The notes: generated from the sequence alone by a model not told the origin. Positions 38,794 through 49,079 are shown, counted from the stretch's first letter. The stretch is 64,000 nt of DNA from Mammaliicoccus sp. Marseille-Q6498 (GCF_946151045.1 NZ_OX267714.1:124001-188000); one strand, 5' to 3'. Numbers and translations are program-made.

Positions 38794-39111
38794 ATGAACA
38801 AATTTAAATTTTTAAAAAAAGATGAAGGTTTTACTTTAATCGAGATGCTAATCGTACTTTTAATTATCAGTATACTGTTGATTATTATTATACCTAACAT
38901 TAGCAAACAGTCTGAAACTGTTAAAACTACAGGCTGTAAGGCACAAGTTAAAATGGTTGCTGGTCAAGTTGAAGCTTACACGCTGAAACATGATGCGAAA
39001 CCAAGTTCTATAAATGATTTAGTTAACGAGGGATATATAAATGAAAAACAGTTAACGTGTAAATCTGGAGAAAGCATTTCAATTCAAAACGGAGAAGTTG
39101 TTTCGAATTAA
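38794..39111 (+). CDS. comGC: Major pseudopilin ComGC
   Basis: 105 residues from ATG 38794; ATG 38785 overlaps the AAAGGATG ribosome site. The class III prepilin signal is DEG|FTLIEMLIVLLIISILLIIIIP with Glu at +5, cleaved by ComC-type peptidase. Cys residues at about 47 and 92 may form the stabilising disulfide. It forms the filament. Confidence 0.95.
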   Translation: MNKFKFLKKDEGFTLIEMLIVLLIISILLIIIIPNISKQSETVKTTGCKAQVKMVAGQVEAYTLKHDAKPSSINDLVNEGYINEKQLTCKSGESISIQNGEVVSN

Positions 39112-39539
39112 TGTGTAATAAAGGTTTTACTTTAATCGAAATGATTTTTGTAATGTTTATACTGAGTTTGATTATATTAATAACGATGAATGTAACAGTA
39201 AATTCTGTAGATAAAGTAGGTTTGACGAATGGCATAGCCGATTTTGAAACTAAATTAGAATATTTGGAGACAAAATCGCTTTCGACTAAAAAGCCTATAT
39301 TAGTTTGGTTTAAGCCAGATGCAGATAAAATATTTTATCAAATTGAGAAAAACAATATACAAACACTAAGTTTATATAAAGGTCGCATATCAAATGACAA
39401 TAAATTTAATACATTAGTGTTTGATGGTGAGGGCAATACTAATCAGTTCGGTACATTAAAACTCAATTTCAATAATAAGAATTATAAAGTTGTATTTCGT
39501 ATTGAAAAAGGGAGATATAAAATTGTTGAAGAACAATAA
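39111..39539 (+). CDS. comGD: Minor pseudopilin ComGD
   Basis: 142 residues. Prepilin signal NKG|FTLIEMIFVMFILSLIILITM at the very N-terminus. Its ATG shares one base with the comGC stop. The body is rich in beta-strand character. Probably part of the tip-initiating complex with ComGE-GG. Named by order and motif; sequence conservation in this family is low. Confidence 0.9.
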   Translation: MCNKGFTLIEMIFVMFILSLIILITMNVTVNSVDKVGLTNGIADFETKLEYLETKSLSTKKPILVWFKPDADKIFYQIEKNNIQTLSLYKGRISNDNKFNTLVFDGEGNTNQFGTLKLNFNNKNYKVVFRIEKGRYKIVEEQ

Positions 39540-39804
39540 AGGTTATGTACTGATTGATTTAATGCTCTCAATTTTTATCATTATATTGTTAGGTGGTACA
39601 TTATTACCATTAGTTTCAACGTTGAATAAAAATTTAGAAAAACAGCATAAACAAATTAAACTCTATCAAACACTTTATCAAACTGTTCAATCGAAAGATC
39701 ACCAATACAAATTTGATATTAATAAAACGAAGTATATTAACACTAATGAAAAAATATGTTTGGAAGATGTAATAAATCATGAGAAAGTTTGTATTCAAAA
39801 ATAA
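39523..39804 (+). CDS. comGE: Minor pseudopilin ComGE
   Basis: About 93 residues from TTG 39523 (or the next codon, TTG 39526), 6-9 nt after GGGAGAT. Prepilin-like signal NKG|YVLIDLMLSIFIIILLGGTLLPLV, in which the usual +5 Glu is Asp. It overlaps comGD by 17 bp and comGF by 26 bp. The start is chosen by ribosome site and by the length of the leader in relatives. Confidence 0.82.
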   Translation: MLKNNKGYVLIDLMLSIFIIILLGGTLLPLVSTLNKNLEKQHKQIKLYQTLYQTVQSKDHQYKFDINKTKYINTNEKICLEDVINHEKVCIQK

Positions 39805-40213
39805 TAATGGATTCACTATGATAGAAATGCTTTTATCTTTATCTTTTTTGTTGATCATTCTTGTTTTAATACCGTTGTTAATAAAAAGTATTTATGTATT
39901 TAAGGAAAATGCGTTTAATCATAGTGATTATGAAATGATAATGTTTCGAAAAGACTTAGCAGATGAAAGTAAAGATACTAAAATCGATATTAATGATTTC
40001 CATCGTAAAATTAAATTCTCTCGCGGCAATTCGTCAGTAGAATATACTTTGATGAATTCCAAAATATATAAAAGTATAAACGGTAAAGGAAACATAACAC
40101 TATTAAATAACGTAGAAAACTTTAAATTAAGAAGAATCAATGAAAATTCGATTCTTATCAATATTGACATTAGAACAGGAGGTAAAATCATACATGAAGA
40201 AATATACATTTAA
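39779..40213 (+). CDS. comGF: Minor pseudopilin ComGF
   Basis: 144 residues. Signal NNNG|FTMIEMLLSLSFLLIILVLIPLL with +5 Glu. The soluble part ends with ILINIDIRTGGKIIHEEIYI, and the GG-F-E-I type ending is typical of ComGF. It overlaps comGE by 26 bp and comGG by 20 bp, so tight coupling is expected. Confidence 0.9.
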   Translation: MRKFVFKNNNGFTMIEMLLSLSFLLIILVLIPLLIKSIYVFKENAFNHSDYEMIMFRKDLADESKDTKIDINDFHRKIKFSRGNSSVEYTLMNSKIYKSINGKGNITLLNNVENFKLRRINENSILINIDIRTGGKIIHEEIYI

Positions 40214-40370
40214 TAATAAAGGATTTATTTTACCTTTTTTATTAGGTATGTTGTTTTTATACTCTACCTTTTTATCTTTTTACTTAGTTCAATATAGTTA
40301 CAAACTAAGAATTTATAATAACTTAGAGCAATACTACAAACAAGAAATCAAGATTTTATTAAATAAATGA
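40194..40370 (+). CDS. comGG: Short ComGG-like pseudopilin
   Basis: 58 residues from ATG 40194 behind AGGAGGT. The leader NNKG|FILPFLLGMLFLYSTFLSFYL resembles a prepilin but has no +5 Glu, as is usual for ComGG. It is about half the length of Bacillus ComGG, retaining only the signal helix and about 25 further residues. Last gene of the comG operon. The call rests on position and signal. Confidence 0.7.
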   Translation: MKKYTFNNKGFILPFLLGMLFLYSTFLSFYLVQYSYKLRIYNNLEQYYKQEIKILLNK

Positions 40371-40447
40371 ATAATTGTCTTTTTATTTTCTGAATAATGA
40401 GATAGAATGATATTTAAGTTGAATGTAGTAACTAAGGAGTAGATACA

Positions 40448-40957
40448 ATGTCAATAGTGTTAGTTGGTTTTATGGGTGTTGGCAAAACTACTATAGGGCG
40501 CGTTTTAAGCGACCATTATAATATTCCGTTAGTAGATATAGATTCATACATTGTTGAAACGACACAACTCACCATTCCTGAAATATTTGAAAAGTACGGT
40601 GAACAGCATTTTAGAAATTTAGAAATGCAATCGTTGAAAGAATGGTTAGATAAGGATGTTATTATTTCAACTGGTGGTGGAATTTTAGACTCAGAGTTAT
40701 CTAAAGAGATTTTAAGAGGAAACCAAAATACCTTTTGGTTAAAGTGTGACGTTGAGATTCTATATAATAGAATTAAACTCGATCAAAATAGACCAAATGC
40801 GAATGGGAAATCTTTAAAAGAATTAAAAGCCTTGTATTCAAAACGAGAATTAAGTTATAATGAAATCGCATTCAAACAAATAGATGCAGATAGACCTATA
40901 GAAGTCGTTGCAAACGAGATTATAAAATCTTTAAATGCAAATATATTTTGCGAATGA
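40448..40957 (+). CDS. aroK: Shikimate kinase
   Basis: 169 residues. Walker A GFMGVGKTTIGR (7-18), the shikimate-binding region DIDSYIVE and FRNLE, and the STGGGIL motif are all present. The lid arginine is in DQNRPNANG. It phosphorylates shikimate in the chorismate pathway. Ribosome site AAGGAG. It lies between comG and the glycine riboswitch, the normal Staphylococcaceae position. Confidence 0.95.
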   Translation: MSIVLVGFMGVGKTTIGRVLSDHYNIPLVDIDSYIVETTQLTIPEIFEKYGEQHFRNLEMQSLKEWLDKDVIISTGGGILDSELSKEILRGNQNTFWLKCDVEILYNRIKLDQNRPNANGKSLKELKALYSKRELSYNEIAFKQIDADRPIEVVANEIIKSLNANIFCE

Positions 40958-40959
40958 TC

Positions 40960-41057
40960 AAAGTTAGAGAGAATGAATGAAATATTCATCGCCGAAGGAG
41001 CAAACCATTTTTGAGTGAATCTCTCAGGCAAAAGGATAACTTTGTGACGCATTCCTG
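40960..41057 (+). ncRNA. Glycine riboswitch, apparently one aptamer
   Basis: The gcvT-element consensus is clear: GAGAG, ATCGCCGAAGGAGCAAAC (40989-41006) and CTCTCAGGCAAAAGGA (41021-41036). The flanking CAAAGTTA (40960-40967) and TAACTTTG (41037-41044) are perfect complements that close the structure. Only one full aptamer is seen; 41045-41069 could be a reduced partner. A terminator follows, then gcvT, so glycine should switch transcription of the cleavage operon on. Confidence 0.93.
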
Positions 41058-41070
41058 AAGAGTACTTCAA

Positions 41071-41100
41071 CAGGGTAGCTAAAGCTACCCTGTTTTTTTT
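41071..41100 (+). terminator. Riboswitch expression-platform terminator
   Basis: CAGGGTAGC pairs with GCTACCCTG around TAAA, then eight T residues. It lies between the aptamer and gcvT, so it is the regulated terminator and also ends the aroK transcript. Confidence 0.92.
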
Positions 41101-41127
41101 ATACATAATGAGAAGGGAAGATGAATA

Positions 41128-42216
41128 ATGTCTACTGAATTAAAGAAAACGCCATTGTATCAAACTTATGTTGATCAAGGTGCAAAAGTTATTGATTTTT
41201 CAGGCTGGGCTTTACCAGTTCAATTTTCAAGCATTAAAGAAGAACATAATGCAGTTAGAAACGAAGTAGGTATTTTCGATGTTAGTCACATGGGAGAAAT
41301 TTTAGTAACTGGGGAAGATGCATTTAAATTTGTTCAATATGTTTTAACTAATGATGTTTCAAATTTAACTGAAACTAAAGCACAATATACAACACTTTGT
41401 AATGATTTAGGTGGCGTTATTGATGACTTAGTTGTTTATAAATTAGCAGATTCAGTTTACTTATTAGTTGTAAATGCAGGAAATAGTGATAAAGATTTTG
41501 AATGGCTGAAACACATTGATGGATACAGTGTAAATGTAGAAAACAAGTCTTCTGAATATGGTCAATTAGCTATCCAAGGACCTAAAGCAAGAGATATTAT
41601 TCAAAACTTAGTTGACCTTGATGTTAGCGATATGAAAATGTTTGAATTCAAACAAGATGTTAAATTGTTTGGAAAAGACGTTATTTTATCACAATCTGGT
41701 TACACAGGTGAAGATGGTTTTGAAGTATATTGTAAAGCTGAGGATACTAAAGAAATTTGGGATGGTTTCATAAATGAAGGTGTAACACCATGTGGATTAG
41801 GTGCACGTGATACTTTAAGATTAGAAGCTGCTTTACCATTGCATGGACAAGACTTATCTGAAGACATCACGCCTTATGAAGCGGGTATTGGATTTGCAGT
41901 TAAGCCATTAATTGAAGAAGACTTCATAGGTAAATCTGTATTAAAAGATCAAAAAGAAAACGGCACTAAAAGAAAATCAATCGGTATTGAAATGATTGAA
42001 AAAGGAATTGCTAGAACTGATTACGAAATACTTGATTTAGATGGTAATAAAATTGGTTACGTTACGTCAGGTACGCAATCACCATCTACAGGAAAATCTA
42101 TCGCAATGGGCTTAATAGAGAAAGACGCGTTCGAACTTGAAAAAGAAATTTTAATTCAAGTCAGAAAAAGACAAGTCAAAGCAAAAATCGTTAAAAAATC
42201 ATCTTTTAAATCATAG
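41128..42216 (+). CDS. gcvT: Glycine cleavage system T protein (aminomethyltransferase)
   Basis: 362 residues. The folate-binding core is [32 protein letters not shown], and the catalytic region [16 protein letters not shown] is intact. The [18 protein letters not shown] motif is also present. It transfers the methylene group from aminomethyl-lipoyl-H protein to tetrahydrofolate. First gene of gcvT-gcvPA-gcvPB behind a glycine riboswitch. The H protein gene is not in this window. Confidence 0.97.
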   Translation: MSTELKKTPLYQTYVDQGAKVIDFSGWALPVQFSSIKEEHNAVRNEVGIFDVSHMGEILVTGEDAFKFVQYVLTNDVSNLTETKAQYTTLCNDLGGVIDDLVVYKLADSVYLLVVNAGNSDKDFEWLKHIDGYSVNVENKSSEYGQLAIQGPKARDIIQNLVDLDVSDMKMFEFKQDVKLFGKDVILSQSGYTGEDGFEVYCKAEDTKEIWDGFINEGVTPCGLGARDTLRLEAALPLHGQDLSEDITPYEAGIGFAVKPLIEEDFIGKSVLKDQKENGTKRKSIGIEMIEKGIARTDYEILDLDGNKIGYVTSGTQSPSTGKSIAMGLIEKDAFELEKEILIQVRKRQVKAKIVKKSSFKS

Positions 42217-42227
42217 GAGTGAAGAAA

Positions 42228-43571
42228 ATGGGTCATCGTTATATTCCTTTAACTGAAAAGGATAAATCAGAAATGTTAGATGTAATTGGTGTAAAGTCAG
42301 TAGATGAATTATTTACTGATATACCAGAATCCGTAAGATTCGATCAACCTTTAAAGATTAAAGAAAAGAAATCAGAAACGACTTTATTAAGAGAATTATC
42401 AAAGATAGCTAATAAAAATATTACGAGTGAGACACATGCTTCATTTTTAGGCGCGGGTGTTTACGATCACTATATTCCAACTGTTGTAGATCATGTTATT
42501 TCAAGATCAGAATTTTACACAGCTTACACACCTTACCAACCTGAGATTTCTCAAGGTGAATTACAAGCAATTTTTGAATTTCAAACTTTGATTTGTGAAT
42601 TAACGGGAATGGATGTTGCCAATTCTTCAATGTACGATGGGGGAACAGCTTTTGCTGAAGCGGCTGTATTAGCTGCTGGTCATACTAAGAAGAAAAAAGT
42701 AATCGTATCTAAATCTGTTCATTATCAATCTGTGGAAGTATTAAAAACATATACAAAAGCTCAAGATATTGAAGTTGTTGAAGTAGATTTAGATGGAACA
42801 GTAACGGATTTAGAAAAATTAAAAGCTGCTATAGACGATGATACAGCTGCAGTTTGTGTTCAATATCCAAACTTCTTTGGTTCATTAGAAGATTTAGAAG
42901 CTATTCAACAATTAATAGAAGATAAAAAAGCATTGTTTATTGTCTCAAGTAATCCTTTAGCTTTAGGTTTGATTACACCACCAGGAGATTTTGGTGCAGA
43001 TATCGTAGTTGGTGATGCGCAAGTATTCGGTATTCCAGCACAATACGGTGGACCACATTGTGGATACTTTGCTTCAACTAAGAAATTGATGCGTAAATTA
43101 CCTGGTCGTTTAGTAGGACAAACGCAAGACGATAAAGGAAATAGAGGCTTTGTATTAACATTACAAGCTCGTGAACAACATATTAGAAGAGATAAAGCGA
43201 CATCAAATATTTGTTCGAATCAAGCGTTAAATGCATTAGCTGCTTCAGTTTGTATGAGTGCGCTTGGTAAAAATGGCGTTTACGAAATGGCAGAATTAAA
43301 CATGGAAAATACAAACTATATGAAGAATAAAATGAAAGAAAAAGGTTTTGAAGTACTTGATGGTATTTCATTTAACGAATTTGTAGTTAAATTTGATCAA
43401 CCTATTTTAGACATTAATGAAAAATTATTGCAAGAAGGATTTATAGGTGGTTTTGACTTAGGTTTTGTAGATCATAATTTAAAAAATCATATGTTAATTG
43501 CTGTTACAGAATTAAGAACTAAAGATGAGATTGATACATTTATTGAAAAAGTAGGTGAATATAATGCGTAA
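42228..43571 (+). CDS. gcvPA: Glycine dehydrogenase (decarboxylating) subunit 1
   Basis: 447 residues from ATG 42228 behind AGGAGTG; the GTG at 42219 falls within that site. This is the N-terminal half of the P protein, present as a separate polypeptide in Gram-positive bacteria. Typical features are [10 protein letters not shown], the [13 protein letters not shown] loop and the [17 protein letters not shown] region. It lacks the PLP lysine, which lies in gcvPB. It overlaps gcvPB by 8 bp. Confidence 0.97.
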   Translation: MGHRYIPLTEKDKSEMLDVIGVKSVDELFTDIPESVRFDQPLKIKEKKSETTLLRELSKIANKNITSETHASFLGAGVYDHYIPTVVDHVISRSEFYTAYTPYQPEISQGELQAIFEFQTLICELTGMDVANSSMYDGGTAFAEAAVLAAGHTKKKKVIVSKSVHYQSVEVLKTYTKAQDIEVVEVDLDGTVTDLEKLKAAIDDDTAAVCVQYPNFFGSLEDLEAIQQLIEDKKALFIVSSNPLALGLITPPGDFGADIVVGDAQVFGIPAQYGGPHCGYFASTKKLMRKLPGRLVGQTQDDKGNRGFVLTLQAREQHIRRDKATSNICSNQALNALAASVCMSALGKNGVYEMAELNMENTNYMKNKMKEKGFEVLDGISFNEFVVKFDQPILDINEKLLQEGFIGGFDLGFVDHNLKNHMLIAVTELRTKDEIDTFIEKVGEYNA

Positions 43572-45039
43572 ACCATCAAGTGAATTAATTTTCGAGCGCT
43601 CTAGAAAAGATAGAATTGCATATTCATTACCTTCTAAAGAAGTTGAAACTCAAAACGTACAAAATATTTTAGGTGATAAATTTACTAGAAAACAAAAAGC
43701 AGAATTGCCAGAAGTAAGTGAATTAGATTTAATGAGACATTATACGGAACTTTCTAATAAAAACCACGGTGTAGATACTGGTTTTTACCCATTAGGTTCA
43801 TGTACGATGAAATACAATCCTAAAGTAAATGAAAAAGTTGCCAGAATGTCTGGTTTCGCTAATGCACATCCATTACAAGATGAATCAACTGTCCAAGGTT
43901 CTTTAGAAATTATTTATGATTTACAAGAACATTTAAAAGAGATTACTGGAATGGATGAAGTAACATTACAACCTGCAGCTGGTGCACACGGTGAATGGAC
44001 TGCTTTATTAATGATAAAAGCATACCATGAATCAAATGGTGATTTTAACCGTACTAAAGTTATCGTTCCAGATTCAGCACACGGTACGAATCCGGCATCT
44101 GCTAAAGTGGCTGGTTTTGATACGGTTACTGTTAAATCTAACGAAAAAGGTTTAGTAGATATTGAAGATTTAAAACGTGTAGTAGGTGATGACACTGCTG
44201 CAATTATGTTAACGAATCCTAACACTTTAGGATTATTTGAAGAAGATATTTTAGAAATAAGAGAAATTGTTCATAAAGCCGGCGGAAAACTTTACTATGA
44301 TGGTGCAAACTTAAATGCGATTATGAGTAAAGTTAGACCAGGAGATATGGGATTTGACGCAGTTCATCTTAATTTACACAAAACGTTTACTGGTCCACAT
44401 GGTGGAGGAGGCCCTGGTTCAGGTCCTGTAGGTGTTAAATCAGATTTAGTACCTTTCTTACCAAAACCAACCGTTGTGAAAGAAAATGACGTATTTAAAT
44501 TCGAACATGATATTCCTCAATCAATTGGAAGAGTAAAACCATTCTTCGGAAACTTTGGAATATATTTAAGAGCATATACTTATATTAGAACAATGGGGCC
44601 AGATGGTCTTAAAGCTGTATCAGAAACAGCTGTATTAAATGCTAATTACATGCTTAGAAGATTGCAAGATCATTTCGATACACCATATACACAACACTGT
44701 AAACACGAATTTGTAATAAGTGGTTCAAGACAGAAAAAATTAGGTGTAAGAACGTTAGATATAGCAAAACGTTTGTTAGACTTTAATTTCCATCCACCTA
44801 CAATTTACTTCCCAATCAATGTGGAAGAATGTATGATGATTGAACCAACAGAAACAGAATCTAAAGAAACGTTAGATGCGTTCTGTGATACTTTAATTCA
44901 AATTGCGAAAGAAGCGGAAGACAATCCTGAAATCGTACTAGATGCACCACATACAACTGTAATAGGTCGTTTAGACGAAACACAAGCAGCTAGAAAACCA
45001 GTCTTAAAATTTGAATTACTAAAAGAAGAAAAAGCATAA
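43564..45039 (+). CDS. gcvPB: Glycine dehydrogenase (decarboxylating) subunit 2
   Basis: 491 residues from ATG 43564, which overlaps the end of gcvPA. The PLP-binding lysine is in [18 protein letters not shown]; other family motifs are [13 protein letters not shown] and [11 protein letters not shown]. With gcvPA it decarboxylates glycine and loads the aminomethyl group on lipoyl-H protein. It ends in a bidirectional terminator shared with the rhodanese gene. Confidence 0.98.
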   Translation: MRKPSSELIFERSRKDRIAYSLPSKEVETQNVQNILGDKFTRKQKAELPEVSELDLMRHYTELSNKNHGVDTGFYPLGSCTMKYNPKVNEKVARMSGFANAHPLQDESTVQGSLEIIYDLQEHLKEITGMDEVTLQPAAGAHGEWTALLMIKAYHESNGDFNRTKVIVPDSAHGTNPASAKVAGFDTVTVKSNEKGLVDIEDLKRVVGDDTAAIMLTNPNTLGLFEEDILEIREIVHKAGGKLYYDGANLNAIMSKVRPGDMGFDAVHLNLHKTFTGPHGGGGPGSGPVGVKSDLVPFLPKPTVVKENDVFKFEHDIPQSIGRVKPFFGNFGIYLRAYTYIRTMGPDGLKAVSETAVLNANYMLRRLQDHFDTPYTQHCKHEFVISGSRQKKLGVRTLDIAKRLLDFNFHPPTIYFPINVEECMMIEPTETESKETLDAFCDTLIQIAKEAEDNPEIVLDAPHTTVIGRLDETQAARKPVLKFELLKEEKA

Positions 45040-45044
45040 TAAAT

Positions 45045-45080
45045 AAAAAGGGCTAAGACATAAACGTCTCAGCCCTTTTT
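45045..45080. terminator. Bidirectional terminator between gcvPB and the rhodanese gene
   Basis: AAAAAGGGCTAAGAC pairs with GTCTCAGCCCTTTTT with one mismatch and a 6-nt loop. Confidence 0.92.
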
Positions 45081-45082
45081 AT

Positions 45083-45463
45083 TTATTTGGATTTAACTTT
45101 CCCAGTCCACTTTTTATATCCGCCTTTAAGCATATACAAATCGGTATACCCTTTTTTCTTCATTATTTTTGCAGCTCTATAGCTTGCTATACCGTTAGCA
45201 TCGCAAAAATAAATAGGTTGATCTTTACGTAATCCCTGGTATCTTGTGCGGAAAACACTCATTGGAATGTTTCTTGCTCCAATAATATGACCATAATCAA
45301 AGTCGGCTTTTTCCCGTAAGTCTATTACTTGTGCCTTCCTTAATCCATTGTGAAACTCATTCTGATCTAATTCTGTAACTGCGCGCTTGTTTAAAAAATA
45401 GTTAATTGCCATATAAATGATAATAAAAACTAGGATGATAAGCGCGATGTACCAATAATTCAT
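45083..45463 (-). CDS. Membrane-anchored rhodanese-like protein (YqhL)
   Basis: 126 residues. One N-terminal transmembrane helix (about 3-22) and a single rhodanese domain with the EKADFDYGHIIGARNIPMS motif. The active-site loop begins with Cys in YFCDANGIASYRAA. Its charge differs from thiosulfate sulfurtransferase loops, so the sulfur substrate is open. Ribosome site GGAGGCA. Divergent from lipM, the same neighbour as in Bacillus. Confidence 0.9.
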   Translation of the reverse strand: MNYWYIALIILVFIIIYMAINYFLNKRAVTELDQNEFHNGLRKAQVIDLREKADFDYGHIIGARNIPMSVFRTRYQGLRKDQPIYFCDANGIASYRAAKIMKKKGYTDLYMLKGGYKKWTGKVKSK

Positions 45464-45582
45464 GGTCTGATGCCTCCTAATTCAAGTCGATATTACTATT
45501 ATAAGATTTCTTGTGAGATTTATCAAAATATTTTTGCTAAAATAGTAAAGTATATAGAATTAATTGAATAGGAGTTTTCAAT

Positions 45583-46413
45583 GTGAAAGAAACTTGGCAC
45601 TTTATTAATACAAAATCAAATGACCCATATTACAATATGGCAGTGGACGAAGCACTCATGAATTTTGTGAGTAGAGGGGAAATCGATCCAGTTATAAGAT
45701 TTTACACATGGGATCCAGCTACTTTATCAATAGGTTATTTTCAAAAATTAACAAAAGAAATTGATATAGAGAAAGTTAAAGAAAAAGGTTACGGTCTTGT
45801 TAGACGTGCTACAGGTGGTAGAGGTGTATTACATGACAAAGAGTTAACTTACAGCGTTATAGTACCTGAAACGCATCCAAACATGCCTAAAACCGTTACA
45901 GAAGCATATCGCGTTATATCAGAAGGTTTGTTACAAGGTTTTAAAGCATTAGGGTTTGATGCATACTTCTCAATTCCAAAAACTAAAGAAGCAAGAGATA
46001 AATTAAAGACCCCTAGAAGCTCAGTATGTTTCGATGCACCAAGTTGGTATGAACTAGTAGTTGAAGAAAGAAAAATAGCAGGAAGCGCGCAAACTAGACA
46101 AAAAGGCGTCATACTACAGCACGGTTCAATTCTGCAAGACATAGATGTAGATGAATTATTTGATATGTTTATTTATAAAAATGATCGTCTGAAAGATAAA
46201 ATGAAAGCAGCATTTGTTGATAAAGCAATAGCTATCAATGATATTGCAGACCGTCATATTACATTAGAAGAAATGGAAGAAGCATTTTATGAAGGCTTTA
46301 AAAAAGGGCTAGATATAGAATACAAACCATTAGAATTTACGGATGCACAATTAGCAGAAATTAAAAACATTGAAGAAAAATACAAATCCGACGAATGGAC
46401 ATATAGAAAATAA
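45583..46413 (+). CDS. lipM: Octanoyltransferase LipM (lipoate biosynthesis)
   Basis: 276 residues from GTG 45583 behind AGGAG. The conserved [18 protein letters not shown] region and the catalytic Cys in [13 protein letters not shown] mark the LipM class, which moves octanoate from ACP to the H protein GcvH. The gcv operon lies directly upstream, so lipoylated-enzyme assembly and glycine cleavage sit together. The product also serves the bkd complex at the window end. Confidence 0.95.
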   Translation: MKETWHFINTKSNDPYYNMAVDEALMNFVSRGEIDPVIRFYTWDPATLSIGYFQKLTKEIDIEKVKEKGYGLVRRATGGRGVLHDKELTYSVIVPETHPNMPKTVTEAYRVISEGLLQGFKALGFDAYFSIPKTKEARDKLKTPRSSVCFDAPSWYELVVEERKIAGSAQTRQKGVILQHGSILQDIDVDELFDMFIYKNDRLKDKMKAAFVDKAIAINDIADRHITLEEMEEAFYEGFKKGLDIEYKPLEFTDAQLAEIKNIEEKYKSDEWTYRK

Positions 46414-46442
46414 AAAAGAGGCCAGCTGGTGGCCTCTTTTTT
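46412..46442. terminator. Bidirectional terminator after lipM
   Basis: AAAAGAGGCCA pairs with TGGCCTCTTTT around a short loop, with A- and T-runs on either side. Confidence 0.92.
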
Positions 46443-46653
46443 ATTTGTTTCTCCGTTTTTGTTTACGCATTGCTTTTTTATATTTCCTTTGATCTGGTGT
46501 TAAGAAGAAGAAATAATAAATTAAATAGAGTATTAAACCGAATATAATAAACGAAATAATCATTTTAACGAATCCTAAAATGAATACGTCTAAATTCATA
46601 ATTAACCCAAACAGAGCTATAGCAATAATTAAATAAAATAAAACTTTTTTCAT
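46441..46653 (-). CDS. Small membrane protein of SA1362 type
   Basis: 70 residues. Two hydrophobic segments (about 4-23 and 27-50) are followed by a strongly basic tail (RKYKKAMRKQKRRNK). Size, topology and genomic place between lipM and a lipoprotein gene match a conserved staphylococcal protein of unknown function. The ATG 46653 has ribosome site AAGGTGAG. Confidence 0.75.
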   Translation of the reverse strand: MKKVLFYLIIAIALFGLIMNLDVFILGFVKMIISFIIFGLILYLIYYFFFLTPDQRKYKKAMRKQKRRNK

Positions 46654-46708
46654 AGTATCTCACCTTAAGTTATTAGTCTATTCAATATAGCATATTTCAA
46701 TGCTTTCC

Positions 46709-47299
46709 TCACTTAATTTGACCTATTTGTGTTTTCAAACTATTTAGCTTTTTAATTGATTTATCGATCGCTTTTTTATCGCTATCATTATAACCATTTT
46801 TTAAATCTTTAAATGCAGATTCAAAACCTGTAGATAATTTTAATAGTTCTTTATGCAAATCTGTATAATCTTTCGGTATTGTCTTGTCTTTTAATTCATC
46901 TTTGTAATCGGATGTGATGCTTTGTTGATGATTATATATGTCCTCTAATTCAGATTTTATCTTTTCATTGTTGAATTTAGACGTAATGTTATCGTTGATT
47001 TTGTTGTAGCGTGTGATGTTCGATTTCGTTTCATTTACAAACTGCGTAGATGATTTTAAATATTGTGTTGTAAATTGTGATGACGATTCTTTTTCAATCT
47101 GTTTGATTTCACTTTTTAATCTATCTTCAGTTTGTTTATAAGTTTGTTTTTTATCCTCAAGGTCTAAAATTTCTTGTTTATGTTTTCTGTTGTCGCTTTT
47201 GAGTGATGACTTTTTCTGTTCTAGTTGTTTAACTTTATCGTTACCACATGCTGATAACACTACTGTACTTGCCATTATCGTAATTATTATTTTTCTCAT
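46709..47299 (-). CDS. Coiled-coil lipoprotein (YkyA-like, putative cell-wall binding)
   Basis: 196 residues from ATG 47299 (MRKIIITIMASTVVLSACGN), where VLSAC is the lipobox. A long coiled coil rich in K, E and Q follows (about 20-80), then a helical domain. The layout matches the YkyA family of putative cell-wall-binding lipoproteins. An in-frame ATG at 47314 precedes the GGGAG ribosome site and is less likely. Molecular role unknown. Confidence 0.8.
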   Translation of the reverse strand: MRKIIITIMASTVVLSACGNDKVKQLEQKKSSLKSDNRKHKQEILDLEDKKQTYKQTEDRLKSEIKQIEKESSSQFTTQYLKSSTQFVNETKSNITRYNKINDNITSKFNNEKIKSELEDIYNHQQSITSDYKDELKDKTIPKDYTDLHKELLKLSTGFESAFKDLKNGYNDSDKKAIDKSIKKLNSLKTQIGQIK

Positions 47300-47397
47300 G
47301 ATATTAACTCCCAATGTTTTACTATGAAAAATTTAAACTATGTATGCTATTATTTTAATGTATATAGAATTATTGTACAAATAGAAAGGGGATAATT

Positions 47398-48453
47398 ATG
47401 AAAATTAAAAATTTAAGAAAAGTTATGAATCAAAAAGGTTTGGATGCTGTTGTTGTATTATCACCCTATAATAGAAGATATCTTTCTAATTTTACAGGTT
47501 CGAGTGGCAGTTTATTAATTACTATGGACGCAGCATTTTTAATAACTGACTTTCGATATATTCAACAAGCTACTTCACAATCAAAAGATTTTGAAATAGT
47601 AAATCAATCTGGTCCAATGATCGGGAAAATTAACGAAATGATTAAAGAAGGTAAATTATCTCATGTTGGTGTTGAAGCTGATTTAATTTCTTATAATGAA
47701 TATCAAGCTTTAAATACAACAAACGTTGAACTCTCTTCAATTGAAGGTGTTATAGAAGCGATTCGTATGATAAAAGATGATTTTGAAATTCAACAAATTC
47801 AAAAAGCTGCTGATATTGCAGATGAAACGTATGAACATATTTTAAAATGGGTTAAACCGGGTATGACAGAAAATGAAGTAAACAATGAAATGGAAATGTT
47901 TATGAGAAGTAAAGGTGCTACATGTTCATCATTTGATACTATTGTTGCTTCAGGTCATCGTGGCGCATTACCACATGGTGTGGCGAGCAACAAAGTGATT
48001 GAAGAAGGTGACATGATTACATTAGATTACGGTGCGTTATATGAAGGATACGTTAGTGATATCACGAGAACATTTGCTATTGGTGAACCGAAAGAAGAAA
48101 TGAAAAAAATATATAATATCGTGTTAGAGTCTCAACTTGCATCTTTAGAACAAATTAAACCAGGTATGACAGGTAAAGAAGCAGACACAATTGCTCGAGA
48201 TATTATCAAAAGTTATGGTTACGGAGATCAATTTGGACATTCTTTAGGACACGGCATAGGTTTAGAAGTACATGAAGGTCCTGGATTATCACAAAAATCA
48301 GATTTCGTACTAGAAGAAAACATGTGTATTACGATTGAACCGGGTATATATGTAGAAGGACTTGGCGGCGTTAGAATAGAAGATGACGTATTAGTTACAA
48401 AAAATGGCTTACAACGCTTTACTAAATCTTCAAAAGACCTTATTATTTTATAA
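47398..48453 (+). CDS. M24 family aminopeptidase (Xaa-Pro peptidase, YqhT)
   Basis: 351 residues. A creatinase-type N-domain (1-125) precedes the pita-bread catalytic domain. Metal ligands are Asp in TLDYGALYEGYVSDITRTFA, His in GHSLGHGIGLEVHEGPG, Glu in CITIEPGIYVEG and Glu in GVRIEDDVLVT. It removes N-terminal residues before proline. The next gene is efp, whose product rescues proline-stretch stalling; the pair is conserved. Confidence 0.94.
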   Translation: MKIKNLRKVMNQKGLDAVVVLSPYNRRYLSNFTGSSGSLLITMDAAFLITDFRYIQQATSQSKDFEIVNQSGPMIGKINEMIKEGKLSHVGVEADLISYNEYQALNTTNVELSSIEGVIEAIRMIKDDFEIQQIQKAADIADETYEHILKWVKPGMTENEVNNEMEMFMRSKGATCSSFDTIVASGHRGALPHGVASNKVIEEGDMITLDYGALYEGYVSDITRTFAIGEPKEEMKKIYNIVLESQLASLEQIKPGMTGKEADTIARDIIKSYGYGDQFGHSLGHGIGLEVHEGPGLSQKSDFVLEENMCITIEPGIYVEGLGGVRIEDDVLVTKNGLQRFTKSSKDLIIL

Positions 48454-48478
48454 GAAGGTATAAATAGGAGGAAAACGA

Positions 48479-49036
48479 ATGATTTCAGTTAATGATTTTA
48501 AAACAGGTTTAACAATAAAAGTTGAAAACGGAATTTGGAAAGTAATGGATTTCCAACACGTAAAACCAGGTAAAGGTGCAGCTTTTGTTCGTTCAAAATT
48601 AAGAAACTTAAGAACGGGTGCTATCCAAGAGAAAACATTTAGAGCTGGAGAGAAAGTAGAAAAAGCTCAAATTGATAATGCTCGTATGCAATATCTTTAT
48701 GCAAACGGAGATAGCCACGTGTTTATGGATAACGCAACATATGATCAACTAGAATTACCAGAAGAAAGCTTGAAATATGAACTTAAATTTATAAAAGAAA
48801 ACATGGAAGTTCAAATTCAATCATATGAAGGCGAAACAATTGGTATCGAATTACCAAACACAGTTACATTACAAGTTACTGAAACTGAACCTGGTATCAA
48901 AGGGGATACTGCACAGGGTGCTACTAAACAAGCAACTGTTGAAACTGGTTATAGTTTAAACGTTCCATTATTTGTTAATGAAGGTGACTTACTTATAATT
49001 AATACAACTGATGGAAGTTATGTTTCAAGAGGTTAA
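48479..49036 (+). CDS. efp: Elongation factor P
   Basis: 185 residues with the three beta-barrel domains. The modification-site loop is [13 protein letters not shown], with Lys at the tip (about residue 32). The C-terminal motif is [19 protein letters not shown] prevents ribosome stalling on polyproline. Ribosome site GGAGGAAAACG. It lies 25 bp after the M24 peptidase gene. Confidence 0.98.
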   Translation: MISVNDFKTGLTIKVENGIWKVMDFQHVKPGKGAAFVRSKLRNLRTGAIQEKTFRAGEKVEKAQIDNARMQYLYANGDSHVFMDNATYDQLELPEESLKYELKFIKENMEVQIQSYEGETIGIELPNTVTLQVTETEPGIKGDTAQGATKQATVETGYSLNVPLFVNEGDLLIINTTDGSYVSRG

Positions 49037-49079
49037 TAAGTTTTATTCATTCTAAATGAACATGTATAGAACTAAGTAC

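Noticed and set aside
40996-41070. A full second glycine aptamer
   Set aside because: No second copy of the CCGAAGGAGCAA and CAGGCAAAAGG core motifs is present.
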